Notes: generated by a model not told the origin, from the sequence alone. Shown: positions 1 through 8,703, numbered from the stretch's first letter. The stretch is 21,464 nucleotides of DNA from Mnemiopsis leidyi (GCA_000226015.1 JH154442.1:69291-90754); one strand, 5' to 3'. Program-made: numbers and translations.

Positions 1-781
1 GAAGAAAGGAATCAAAATAGGAAATTGAGCAACTTGCTTGATTTGGAGTCATTTTTGTTAGTGATATAGCACCGCGACATTTTTATTTGGTCACAATTAC
101 TATAAGTGAAGAGGTCACTCTTAGTTATTATGAATAAGCTTATGAAGGTTTTCTATAACGAGGTAATAGATACCTTTAAAATATTTAAAGTTATCTTATT
201 TCAAAGTATCTTAACTTAGATTAAGTCATTATTGTCTTAGTGCCTGGCTTCATCTAATAATAAAGTTTTACTTTCTACAGTAGTATATAGCAACGGCATA
301 CGATTAATATAAAAGCACTTTTTCGTAACAATTATTATCATAGAGTTTGAATAGGAACATATTGCTACACCGCCTTTTATTTAGCGTTATAGAATTATTT
401 CAGCGTTATAGCTCAGCTTAAATGTGTAGTTAGAATTCGTTTTAAGAGTTTCTTGCTCTGTAAATATGAGCGATCATTTTTTATTGTAGTCCATAGATTT
501 CACTGGATTTAACAAACAAAGTTTGAAGATGCATTTTATTCCTTATGTACAAAATCTGGCACTCTAGGAATGTTGTACCTAATCTTTGATAGAAGAAGAA
601 TGTTATTGGGCGAATTGATAACTTTAACCTAATTTAATGTGTATCGATTTTTGAAGTAAGCTTTGTTGGAATTTTGCAGATGATATTATTGTGTTGAAAA
701 TTGGAATATGTATAGCATCTGGTATTCAATCTTAACCACAAGTTTTTCTTGGCATTGTCTTCAATCTGTATTTACCTAGAA
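1..781. other. AT-rich stretch with no recognisable gene
   Basis: Both strands were read. There is no open frame with recognisable protein similarity and no pair of splice sites that would make a convincing exon. The composition is strongly AT-rich, like the introns elsewhere in the window. It may be intergenic or part of a long intron of a gene lying to the left. Confidence 0.5.
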
Positions 782-797
782 GGCGAGAGGATTCTAT

Positions 798-943
798 CAC
801 TGTATGGCGACATGCACTGTACGGCGACACACACTGTTCAGCGAACGGCGAACTCGAAATTTTCGCACTGTGCGGCGACACGCACTGAACAGCGACATAC
901 TAAAGCGGCTCACTGAACAGCGACATACTGTACGCCTTTAGGG
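798..943. repeat. Left terminal repeat array of the MULE
   Basis: Several diverged direct copies of a unit like CACTGTACGGCGACACRCACTG-AACAGCGA follow one another here, at about 798, 815, 858, 877 and 917. The same unit occurs inverted at the right end (2397-2410) and in direct orientation at 2333. Repeated subterminal motifs of this kind are typical transposase-binding regions. That role is inferred. Confidence 0.65.
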
Positions 944-965
944 AGGACTAGAGAGTTTGAGGGTG

Positions 966-1065
966 ACCGGACATTTGTCCGAACAGACGTTTGTCCGAAT
1001 GGACATTTGTCCGAACTGCTAATCTGATGATAAACGGACATTTGTCCGAACGGACATTTGTCCGA
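966..1065. repeat. Near-palindromic GGACATTTGTCC repeat cluster
   Basis: The 12-mer GGACATTTGTCC, a palindrome except for its central bases, recurs at 969-980, 985-996 (one variant), 1001-1012, 1036-1047 and 1052-1063. Spacing is 16 bp except for one 35-bp gap, and each copy is followed by GAA or GAAC. A further copy in the opposite orientation lies at 1408-1419, between the two transposase fossils. The spacing suggests a protein-binding array or the remnant terminus of an inserted element. Confidence 0.75.
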
Positions 1066-1136
1066 ATCGGTTTGTAGACAAACATCCGTAGGGTCAGAGT
1101 AGTCATCATAGTCGTTTATAATGAAATAAACATCCG

Positions 1137-1405
1137 CATAAGGTCTTCGCCGAAATGGGCTAGGATGTAGTCTGCAGGGATGTTGAGATCTTCAAGGTTC
1201 CGGGGTTGGAGGGTAGATAAGCCTGTGCCGCCTTCCTCTTGAGAGACTGCTTGGCTTGGAAGACAGAGCCGTGGGAGTGGTCAGTGATAGGAGAAGTCAG
1301 CTGGTCGTCCAGTGTAGAAATCGGGGCTCTGCAACCCTTGCGAAAGTCCGCACACTTCCAGTAGCTCTATTGTACTTGCTTGTAGGCTGTAGCATGTTAT
1401 CTGAT
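1137..1405 (-). pseudogene. FLYWCH zinc finger and pre-catalytic fragment of a second MULE transposase
   Basis: Read on the minus strand, one frame gives SYWKCADFRKGCRAPISTL and then TDHSHGSVFQAKQSLKRKA. This is the second half of a FLYWCH zinc finger, with WxC, C and HxH metal ligands and the usual basic helix after it. A neighbouring frame at 1202-1137 gives RNLEDLNIPADYILAHFGED, the conserved block that precedes the DDE domain in FLYWCH-MULE transposases. The DDE domain itself is absent. The piece lies head to tail behind fragment A (1431-2103) and at least two frame changes are needed to read it. It is too diverged from A to be a recent local duplication. Confidence 0.65.
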
Positions 1406-1430
1406 TCGGACAAATGTCCGCCAATCGAGT

Positions 1431-2103
1431 TTGAGTTTTTCCGGGTAGAAGTCCATACGCTAGGGGGAAGTGCGAGCCACTGTCGATAATCCCGTGTATT
1501 CCCACCATCTGGGTCATGAGTTGAGGTGCTGATTTGAACGTTCCGTATATCACCAAGTGGTCAGCGTCCAAACAGTCAGGATCGTCGTCGCTCTGCTGTA
1601 TATCCAGAGTCCCAAAGGAGAGGAAGCGTGATGCATTCTGGAGGAAGGATGAGATCTTCTAGCAAGCGAGGAAAAGCAAGGTAGTTTCTGTTGGTCTGTC
1701 TGGACAGTCGACAAAGCTTCCTCAGAGAACTTATCTGAAAGTTCAGCTTCGTCCTTCTTTCAAAGTTCATCCGACTCACAGCGACAAGGAGCTTGGTTGG
1801 TTTATCTGTCTGGGCGGCATTCCTCCTGAACTTCTGTTTAGCAACATGGACGTAGGTCTCTGAATACTGGACGTCGTGGGTGGGGTGGTTAGGAACTGGC
1901 TCACCAAGCCACCGTTTACTAGGGCGATTCGGGCTCTGCAACCCTCGCGGGCTAGGACACACTTCATGTAGGTGCGGTCTCGTCTTGTATTTCGTGTAGG
2001 GATATCCGTTGATAACCACGTTGGTGCTGCCAGCGCATCGTCCAGGAAAAGTTGTGGTTGTAGGAGTAGTTGCCGTGGTAACGCAAGGCGATGATATAGC
2101 CAC
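1431..2103 (-). pseudogene. FLYWCH plus MULE transposase fragment (copy A)
   Basis: In minus-strand order this holds an N-terminal FLYWCH finger: VVINGYPYTKYKTR near 2022-1978, MKCVLAREGCRARI near 1967-1926, and NHPTHD near 1887-1870. A helix follows (VHVAKQKFRRNA), then the pre-catalytic block LLEDLILPPECIT / LLWDSGY (about 1660-1595). At 1571-1431 comes the start of the MULE transposase domain, GTFKSAPQLMTQMVGIHGI and LLPGKTQ. The family normally reads DGTFK at this point, and the first catalytic Asp is replaced by Tyr (IYGTFK). The finger is split by two frameshifts and the domain is cut off after PGKTQ. This is a dead transposase gene of a plain DNA transposon. Confidence 0.8.
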
Positions 2104-2332
2104 GTTGGTTGTACATTTATAGTTGTACTAACGGATCACATTACTGGAATCTGACATATCGAATCACTCAAACAGGACAGGGGATCATATCCCTATAGGT
2201 CTATCGCTCCTCTCGTATTGCATCCCTGTGGGGCACCCCCAGTGGGTCTCAACCCACCGCATCTCATGTCACAGACTTAGAATGCAAGAGAGTAAAGAGA
2301 GGATCACATGTCGCCAAAGAGTGCGTTACCTC

Positions 2333-2410
2333 CACTGTAAGGCGACACGCACTGAATAGCGAATTAGCGAAATGTCGCTGTCGCTGTTCAGTGTATGTCG
2401 CCGTACAGTG
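2333..2410. repeat. Foldback at the right end of the MULE
   Basis: CACTGTAAGGCGACACGCACTG at the left of this interval pairs with CAGTGTATGTCGCCGTACAGTG at the right, with few mismatches. The two arms flank a short centre rich in TAGCGA and TCGCTG words. The right end of the transposon is therefore itself an imperfect palindrome, built from the same unit as the left-end array. Confidence 0.7.
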
Positions 2411-2426
2411 CGTATACCGGCGAGAG

Positions 2427-3091
2427 AGACGGCTGTGGAATGCTTTAAGCAATGTTTGGGGGACCCAATATTTGGTGCTTTGAAATTTTTATTTGGATCA
2501 GATCGATCAGATGTGATCAGCAGATCAAGACTGAAATGGCCTCTATTAATTAATTAAGGTGTTACCAAGAACATAATGCAAGCTTGCCGAGGTTGGGGCA
2601 GGATTGGGCAGGGTAAGGCAAGCTACGGTTAATAGTTTTTGCACTACTAATTCTCCTAAAACATTACTTTTAGCACCTTTGTTAAAGGATTGGTACAGTG
2701 GTCTTGTGTGTCTGTTAAACCGCATGCATTCCCGATACCATGTGGATACGTGCTCAATGCTCTATTTCAAGTATACAAATGTATCAAGTATTGATATATC
2801 AAGTATATCAAGTATATACAAGTATCCAGTCCCGTTGGATAAGGGCTCATAAGATCTGGTCTAAAACTTTTGGTGATGTACAATCGCACAAAACTGTCCC
2901 ATTGATTTGACCACTTATCAAGAGTAAAAACTGATAAACTTGATTGTGAAAATGAAATCTAATAAAAGTGTATATAATTTAAAAATAAAAAGAATTCCGT
3001 TTGTGTTTGACAATAGATTTAAAAACCTGATCAGGGCTTGTGTAGTCCGACTACAGACTACTAGACTAGACGCGACTCTGGAATAAGATCA
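2427..3091. other. Intergenic stretch downstream of the exonuclease-like gene
   Basis: No coding exon was recognised on either strand. A degenerate tandem run of ATATCAAGT/TATCAAGTA words lies at about 2769-2827. GATC-rich and GGGCAGG-type short repeats occur near 2497-2525 and 2596-2615. The minus-strand gene that ends at 3092 must have its 3' UTR here, but no AATAAA on that strand stands out. Confidence 0.45.
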
Positions 3092-4899
3092 TCATTTTGA
3101 ACTTTGACCATTGGTACGCTCTCTCGTGTCTATGAGGTGACAAATTCTGCATTTAATCTTTGTTCGTGACTTTTCAAAGCAGCCATTAGTGAGGGTTCTG
3201 ATGCAGTCTGAAATTGGTCAAGTTTACGCACTGGCGGGGATTTGACTGCACGTGCTCAAACTTAAAGAGGAGAAACGCAATAAATGTCCTGATTGTGCGA
3301 ATACTATATTAGGTTAACGTTCCTTTAACGTTGCCACTTACATGGACAAGACTTGACTCCGATCTTGGCACACTTGGCAATAGTGAGGATGTTAAGGGGT
3401 AAGTAGTCGTTCGTATCGTACTTGTCATACTTTCTTCTATCTTTTGTTCTGGGATATGTGTAGGTGTGACGTCACACAAACCTGATGAAGTCACACAAAC
3501 CTGATGAAGTCACACAAACCTGACGACGAGACACAAACCTGATGACGTCAGAGTAGCGAGAAGAGTTGACCCACCAGCGCGTCCAATCAGTGACGCTTGG
3601 GTTGCATCGCTCGATGTAGGAGAATACACAGTCGTTCATCAATACAAACAATCCTCCTAGTTCTTCCATCTTCATCTCCTTTTCTCCCTGTAACGTGCTC
3701 ATTTATTGCAATCTCCTTTCTCCTGGCAACGTGCTCATTTTCTGCTATCTTCTTTGCGTACGGTCAAAAACTTGAAAACTGGCTGTCTAAATGGCTGTCT
3801 ATCTGTCTGCCTCCTTATACGCTGCCTAAAACACCAATTTACAGATAGAAAATACTCACTCTCCACAAGCTGGTTATTAGTCGACACTGCTCGACAAAGC
3901 AAGTCTGTGAGGAGTCAAGATCGTTGCGACGGTGAAAATTACAAAAGTCGATATCGTGTCTTCGAGATTGCAGGTTACCATGGTTACCATGGTTACCGTG
4001 CGTTCTGTGGAATCGGAGGAGAAAAAGGCCCATGTCTAGGACTTTAACAGGAACCTCCTCAGAGACACCTTCTTCCCGTGTCATCACTTCCAGCAACTGG
4101 AAAAAATCAAATTCATAGAGACGTATGCACAGGGAGCCCGAAGCATCTTTATACTTAAAGGATTACATTATTTCCTAGGGAAACGATATAATGTAAAGAA
4201 GGCGCTTGAAAATCAAGAGAAACAATAACTTTGTGTTACGAAGATTAGATCGTTATAAATTAAACAGAAAATTACCTGTACATCGAGGAAACTGTTGGCC
4301 CGGCAGTTGTATGTAGATAGAAGAGTGTCAGCTATGTATCGACAATCGTACACCTTGTAACGAACAATGATTTATTGCATGGTAAATTGATAAAAGTTGG
4401 TAACTTCAATGTCAAAGGAAAGAAGAAGTGAAAAATGATTGACAAAATCACAGGCTAATCTCACGTGAAAAGTGATCGCGACAGGCAGAAGTAAATTTCA
4501 GCGTTGTTACTCACCACTTTGTCGAGATATCTGTCTTCAAGAAGAGGGGTGAGTTTCTCAAACACTACTTCAGCTCCAATCTCCTCTACGTCGATCAGAA
4601 ACAGATCTCTTAACTGAGTTCCTAAATAATGCCCTGCTTTCAACAAATCATAACTATAAAACTATATACTTATATACAAAGAGCTCTTCAAAAGAGCTCA
4701 GCCCTGAGAAATCGGGGTTTATTAATGTGCCGAATACTTAATCGAACATTATTAACGATAACGAACTACATTCAAAACTTCTCTCACCGATGATGATATG
4801 TTTGATAGGATCTCCTCGTCGCAAAGTCCTACAATAAGGATAGTAGAACAAGGAAATATTTCTCTGCTTGTCTGTCGACATGTTTACACTGAGGTAGCC
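3092..4899 (-). CDS. 3'-5' exonuclease-like protein (RNase D / EXD1-Egalitarian type), 3' part of gene
   Basis: Eight exons in transcript order: 4899-4788, 4633-4515, 4353-4276, 4096-3997, 3904-3860, 3683-3539, 3448-3342, 3207-3092 (TGA at 3094-3092). All introns are GT-AG, all phases agree, and the sum is exactly 274 codons including the stop. The first exon shown starts behind a good acceptor, so the 5' end is missing. Residues 38-103 contain LFLIDVEEIG, LLEDRYLDKVVYDCRYIAD and FLDVQ. These resemble the core of RNase D-like exonucleases of the EXD1/Egalitarian group (FDV, LED-KV-HDCR-D, FDTQ), with Asp in the Exo II position. The first catalytic DxE motif is not in these exons. The tail has CPYC (234-237), C245 and CRIC (255-258), a likely zinc-binding site. 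Family assignment is from memory of motifs and is moderate. The coding structure is much firmer. The acceptor at 3683 has a poor pyrimidine tract; an alternative pairs a donor leaving the exon end at 3843 with an exon start at 3687. Confidence 0.72.
3472..3547. repeat. Four 19-bp tandem repeats, each carrying a copy of a 5' splice site
   Basis: The unit TCACACAAACCTGATGAAG repeats head to tail four times (3472, 3491, 3510, 3529) with a few substitutions in the last two. On the minus strand each unit contains ATCAG|GTTTGTGTGA or a close variant. The exon of the exonuclease-like gene that ends at 3539 uses one of these donors. Equivalent donors exist at exon ends 3520, 3501 and 3482. Confidence 0.9.
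3674..3746. repeat. Tandem duplication (about 37 bp) spanning a 3' splice site
   Basis: Two adjacent copies, 3674-3710 and 3711-3746, share ATCTCCTTT, CTCC, AACGTGCTCATTT and a pyrimidine-rich start. They cover the acceptor side of the exon at 3683-3539. The upstream copy, read on the minus strand, would run into a stop if its AG were used. Confidence 0.75.
3973..3999. repeat. Three 9-bp tandem repeats at a 5' splice site
   Basis: GGTTACCAT repeats three times (the last as GGTTACCGT). On the minus strand each copy supplies a donor of the form G|GTAACC, giving exon ends at 3997, 3988 and 3979. Because the unit is 9 bp, a shift between copies keeps the reading frame. Confidence 0.85.
4681..4699. 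repeat. Perfect 8-bp stem hairpin in an intron
   Basis: GAGCTCTT-CAA-AAGAGCTC is a perfect inverted repeat with a 3-nt loop. It lies in the intron between the exons ending at 4788 and starting at 4633 of the exonuclease-like gene. No function is visible. Confidence 0.6.
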
Positions 4900-6150
4900 C
4901 TGTAAGAACAGCAGACATTAGACCAATCAGTAATTTACCCAAAGTACAAACCCATTACCCACTATTTGAGGCACAAAACCTTTAAATTATAAAACCTATC
5001 CCTGCAATCTATCTGACATTTTCGAAGGAAAATCTTGGCTAAGTAGCTTTAGTGAAAATTTTAGCCCTCTAAGCAAAGCTGTTTTACAAATCCATTATTA
5101 CAGCGCGTGATTCAACTTTAAAGAAATTTGATCTTTAAACTCAGCGGTTGGTGCTGAAATAGAACAATATTGACTTTGAGATATTCGGCTCGTCAAATAA
5201 TATCTTATTTTCATCGCTTACTTTTTCGATCACAGTATCCACATTTTGACTGCTTTATAAATTAAAGTTAGTACCCTCATTTTAAATGTTTTATAAATTG
5301 AAATTTCACATGAAAAAATTTAATGATTCAAAATGGTTGATACTTCAAATTCCCCTCAATCTTATTGACGAGTAATGATCTGTTCTAATTTGTTGCTGCC
5401 AGTTAGTCTCTGTGTCTGTGCCTGACATTGTTTTGTCTAGTTAGTCTCTGTGTCTGTGCCTGACATTGTTTTGTCTAGTTAGTCTCTGTGTCTGTGTCTG
5501 TGCCTGTGTGAGTGTCTGTGTCTGTGCCTGACATTGTGTTCATGAATCGGATCTTTACTTTATCTGTGCACCTGCGTATTTATGTCTCTACATGTCGGTG
5601 AACTTTGTTCTATTAATATCAGTAAACTTAAGTGTGAATGTGTTTGCCGCAGTTTTTAGTATTGTACTGAACACTGATACCTTTCTCTATAGTTGCTGAG
5701 GAGAAATGTCAATTCCCTATTAATCTGTATACAATATATAATATTTTAGAATTTTGTTAACTATTGTTAACTTCTGGACAGTCTTCAGAAAACCGATATA
5801 ATGTAAAACAGTTCCACATTTCTTGCAAAATTTTTTAAAAAAATTTTACATTTTGGAATATTTTCACAATATCTTGAACAGCTTTACTTGTTACAGGAAT
5901 AATTTTCCTTAAAACGGTTCTTCACTCTTTTCAGCTCCATCTCTCTTTCACATGTTTTTCCCTCCCTTGCTTCTCAGCATGTCTGCTCTATCCTCTCTAC
6001 TTGACCCCCTCCCTTTCTCTATAGTCTGTAGTCCTCAAACACTTCTCTTTGACTCTTTCTCCTCTGTCATGATTTGAAGTGTTTGCGGACTTTTAAATCG
6101 CTTTTAACCATGATATCATAATAAATGTGAGTATTTTGTATGTCTAACAG
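4900..6150. other. Probable 5' intron or upstream region of the exonuclease-like gene
   Basis: No firm exon was found. One weak candidate on the minus strand is 5249-5222, flanked by AG and GTAAGC and reading QNVDTVIEK, in phase with the exon starting at 4899. Twenty-eight bases are too little to rely on. The stretch 5930-6070 is pyrimidine-rich on the plus strand, and the rest is AT-rich. Confidence 0.4.
5401..5538. repeat. Minisatellite with a 38-bp unit, degrading into a TGTGTC run
   Basis: Two identical 38-bp units (5401-5438 and 5439-5476) begin AGTTAGTCTCTGTGTCTGTG and end CATTGTTTTGTCT. A third, longer copy to about 5538 has the inner TCTGTG motif expanded. Confidence 0.9.
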
Positions 6151-6159
6151 TTTTTTTTT

Positions 6160-6193
6160 CAGTAAAGAGGAGCATATGTGCTCCCCTTTACTG
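6160..6193. repeat. Imperfect 34-bp palindrome
   Basis: The left arm CAGTAAAGAGGAGCA and the right arm TGCTCCCCTTTACTG are complementary except for one mismatch, around a 4-base centre (TATG). It directly follows a run of nine T residues. No coding role is seen. Confidence 0.7.
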
Positions 6194-6327
6194 TTCAGTT
6201 AAGAACGTGAGACACTGAGACAGTTCCCCTCAAAAACTTGAAACTCCAGTTTGGAAAAGTTCAAGTCAAGTGTGCACTCGGTACACTGAACACTCCTGCA
6301 ATCCAAAAGACCCCCTAGAAGCGTTAG

Positions 6328-6465
6328 CAAGAAGGCGGACGTAGCCTTCTTGTTAATTCGGGAAGGTAAAGTGGGTGCCCACCGAAAAAAAATTTACCCA
6401 AGGACTGATTAAGTCCTTGAAGTTTGAATAATGATTTAAGCTACAGCCAAACATTTCGGGCTTGA
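6328..6465. repeat. Hairpin cluster and first copy of a dispersed repeat tail
   Basis: There are two hairpins. CAAGAAGGC pairs with GCCTTCTTG (6328-6352, 7-nt loop). CAAGGACT pairs with AGTCCTTG around GATTA (6399-6419). From the second hairpin to about 6465 the sequence (ACTGATTAAGTCCTTGAAG ... TCGGGCT) recurs in diverged form at 7194-7250. It may be the tail of a SINE-like or other short repeat family. No tRNA-like A and B boxes were seen upstream. Confidence 0.6.
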
Positions 6466-7104
6466 CCACTCAGAAGCAAAATACGACCAATTAATTTAGA
6501 GAAAGGCTGTCACGTGATTAAAAACCCGACTACTCCAAAAGAATTATGATGATTTAACTGTTAATAATGATATTTAACTAGGATGCCTATGGTGACCTAG
6601 GTTGTAGCCTATAGTGACCTAGGTTTCAGTGGCTCTTGTGCGAGCCTAACATGTACACAACCTAGACAACCCTTGAACCTAGACAACCTGCGCAAAATAG
6701 AACGCTCGTCACAAGAATATGCAGTTTAGCAGTCAGCTCTCAGTTATATATATGCTTAGGTTTTATAGCTGACCTTCAGTAAGTTTTTGTTACGCTAGTT
6801 GTACCTTTAGTTATATTTCTTAGTTACTTTTTAATTGTATAGTGATTAGTCTATTGCACAGATAAAAACGTGTGTACTTGATATTGATCGTGTTATAGTA
6901 CAGTTTATTTGAAGATACGGTCTAATACAACCGCCCACCCTCGATTAAAGATACCATGAGGAATCAGCGAAACTGTTCTGAAATAAACAAAGGTGATATT
7001 GTGAGCACCGAAGTACCAGGTTAGCAGAAACCGCTAAGCGTATGAAGTCTAAGGCAGTTCCAAGTAAGGGGCCCAAAAGAAAAGCATCAAAATACCAGAA
7101 AATG

Positions 7105-7250
7105 TGGAACTGTGTCGGCCTTCTTGGGTTCCAGAAAATCTGGCACAGTTCCAAAGAGTGTGGAACAGTTCCAGTGCAAAGTACCTTTGTTTTCGACTGA
7201 TTAAGTCGTTGAAGTTTGAACAAGGATTCAAGCAAGTCACGTCGGGCTAG
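7105..7250. repeat. Hairpin-rich segment ending in the second copy of the dispersed repeat tail
   Basis: TGGAACTGTG (7105-7114) pairs with CACAGTTCCA (7144-7153), and the palindrome TGGAACAGTTCCA follows at 7161-7173. CCAGAAAATSTGG occurs twice (about 7095 and 7131). The final part, CGACT-GATTA-AGTCG at 7194-7208 plus TTGAAGTTTGAA and TCGGGCT, matches the tail at 6399-6465. Confidence 0.6.
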
Positions 7251-7290
7251 CAGCTAGCTTACTGATTTAATCACCTGGGTACCTCAGCCC

Positions 7291-7386
7291 TTGTTGTCCT
7301 TGTTATCAGCTTGTTGTCCTTGTTGTTAGCTTGTTAGCTTGTTGGTGTTAGCTTGTTGTCCTTGTAAGCTTGTTGTCCTTGTTGTC
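7291..7386. repeat. Degenerate minisatellite of AGCTTGTTGTCCTTGTT-like units
   Basis: Units of about 17-24 bp built from CTTGTTGTCCTTGTT and TTAGCTTG repeat five or six times with small insertions and deletions. A short GAGAGAGAGAG run follows near 7401. Confidence 0.8.
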
Positions 7387-8395
7387 TACCCCGATCGTAG
7401 AGAGAGAGAGCCACGGTAATGATTTTATTGAGAAGTTTACTATGAGTATGAGGTATGAATTATCATTAAAAGAGTAATTAATATGAATTAAAGAAATAGA
7501 TGTGTAAAAAAGTTTCAGTAAATGTAAAACTTGCAAATCAACCAGGATGATGATAGCCATTAACCCGTCATGGAGCGGTAAGCCGAGGGACTAATTATGA
7601 AATAGAAAGAATACAGATTGAAAGAAAGTTGTCTTTAGATTAGGGCAGGATACAAACAGAACACAGTAGGTTGTAGGAAGCTAAGAGTCTAAGACCGAGT
7701 GTTCGGTAACAGTTGATAATTGATTACTATACATACTCGACGTTACAACCGCACACGCGAATACCTAACAAGACAAAATACGGCAATAATAATGATAATA
7801 TACACATCCACACTGACACTATCACGCGTTACGTCCCACGCGCGCGCGCGGCGCCATTCCTAGCAGTAGCTTCCTACTTTGCCAACGTACTGACTTACAG
7901 AGAGTTAAGAGTGAGACGCTGATGGTTGGGGTTTGTTGATTCCTGATTGCTATTTTCGGGCTTCCGGCTTTTTCATAACAAACTAAATTCTGTAATGCCT
8001 TTCCAGTTTCCTAATAGTTATCGCTGATTAGCTCCTTTTATAACTATAAGTTTATAATTGATAGCATACCGCGCATACCAAGAAATCTATTCCTAAATTT
8101 TTTGGGGTTTCCAGAAGTATGAAATATTTGCGACTAATTACCACTTATCCGGTTTTAACGATTACTGTAGTCGTCTTTAAAAGCGCACACTGAAAATGAC
8201 ACTCATTACTTTGCTCTTACTTCGTTATATAGTCGCCTTTAATCGGGAGGATTCTCTGCATTCCAACTCTACATGATTTCATGATGTGTGAGTTGTAGCG
8301 TGTGTGTACCTATAGCATATAATGTTGCAAGCATATTTGCATGTTTTACGAACACTCAAGCTTTCCACGGGTCATTGTGCGTGTTTTCACTCTCC
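7387..8395. other. Gene-poor interval
   Basis: No exon or RNA gene was recognised. A pure CG run, CGCGCGCGCGCG, lies at 7839-7850 inside a locally GC-rich patch in otherwise AT-rich DNA. Open frames in the interval have no recognisable domains. Confidence 0.4.
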
Positions 8396-8433
8396 TGTGT
8401 TTGGATTAATAAGCTGTGTTTGGATTAATAAGC
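8396..8433. repeat. Perfect 19-bp tandem duplication
   Basis: TGTGTTTGGATTAATAAGC occurs twice with no spacer (8396-8414 and 8415-8433). No mutation separates the copies, so the duplication is probably recent. Confidence 0.9.
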
Positions 8434-8703
8434 TGATTTGTATAGTGTTCTAACAGCTCCTCTCATATGATCTCCTATATATGCTTCTGCTCGTGGGCTA
8501 TCACCTACAAGTACATATTATATGTACTTTTTGATCTTGACAGTGATCTAACTTTGTGTTTGATGGAATAGTCGTGTCTCCTGTCCCTCTATTATATAGA
8601 GATTTTATAGGAAGTAAAATATTCTGCGCGAACCAGTTTCGGAATTTGCTGTTATTTGGTGTTAGCTGTTCTTTCTTTTTAACTTTACCTTATTAGTGCT
8701 TCA

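Larger units (their letters stand above)
782..2426 (-). mobile_element. Decayed Mutator-like (MULE) DNA transposon with FLYWCH-type transposase remnants
   Basis: The boundaries rest on an 8-bp direct repeat, GGCGAGAG, at 782-789 and 2419-2426. This fits the 8-11 bp target duplication known for Mutator-like elements. Exactly 8 bp inside each copy sits the inverted motif CACTGTAYGGCGAC (798-811 left; 2397-2410 as its complement right). A second left copy at 815-828 matches the right end perfectly over 14 bp, and the match continues with few mismatches for about 36 bp. The interior carries minus-strand fragments of a FLYWCH zinc finger followed by the MULE transposase domain. Frames are broken and a catalytic residue is replaced, so the element cannot move by itself. 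The outermost 8 bp of the two ends do not match each other, so the exact termini are uncertain. Confidence 0.7.

Noticed and set aside
1256-1489. Plus-strand open frame of 77 codons
   Set aside because: It lies antisense to the FLYWCH fragment of the transposon and has no recognisable domain.
3597-4047. Plus-strand open frames overlapping the exonuclease-like gene
   Set aside because: They are antisense to exons with consistent splice phases and contain the tandem repeats; no protein similarity was seen.
4681-4699. Histone mRNA 3' stem-loop
   Set aside because: The stem GAGCTCTT/AAGAGCTC with a 3-nt loop does not match the 6-bp stem, 4-nt loop histone consensus, and no histone gene is nearby.
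6945-7240. Overlapping minus-strand open frames
   Set aside because: The segment is explained by hairpins and internal repeats (CCAGAAAATSTGG, GGAACTGTG), and the translations show no family signal.
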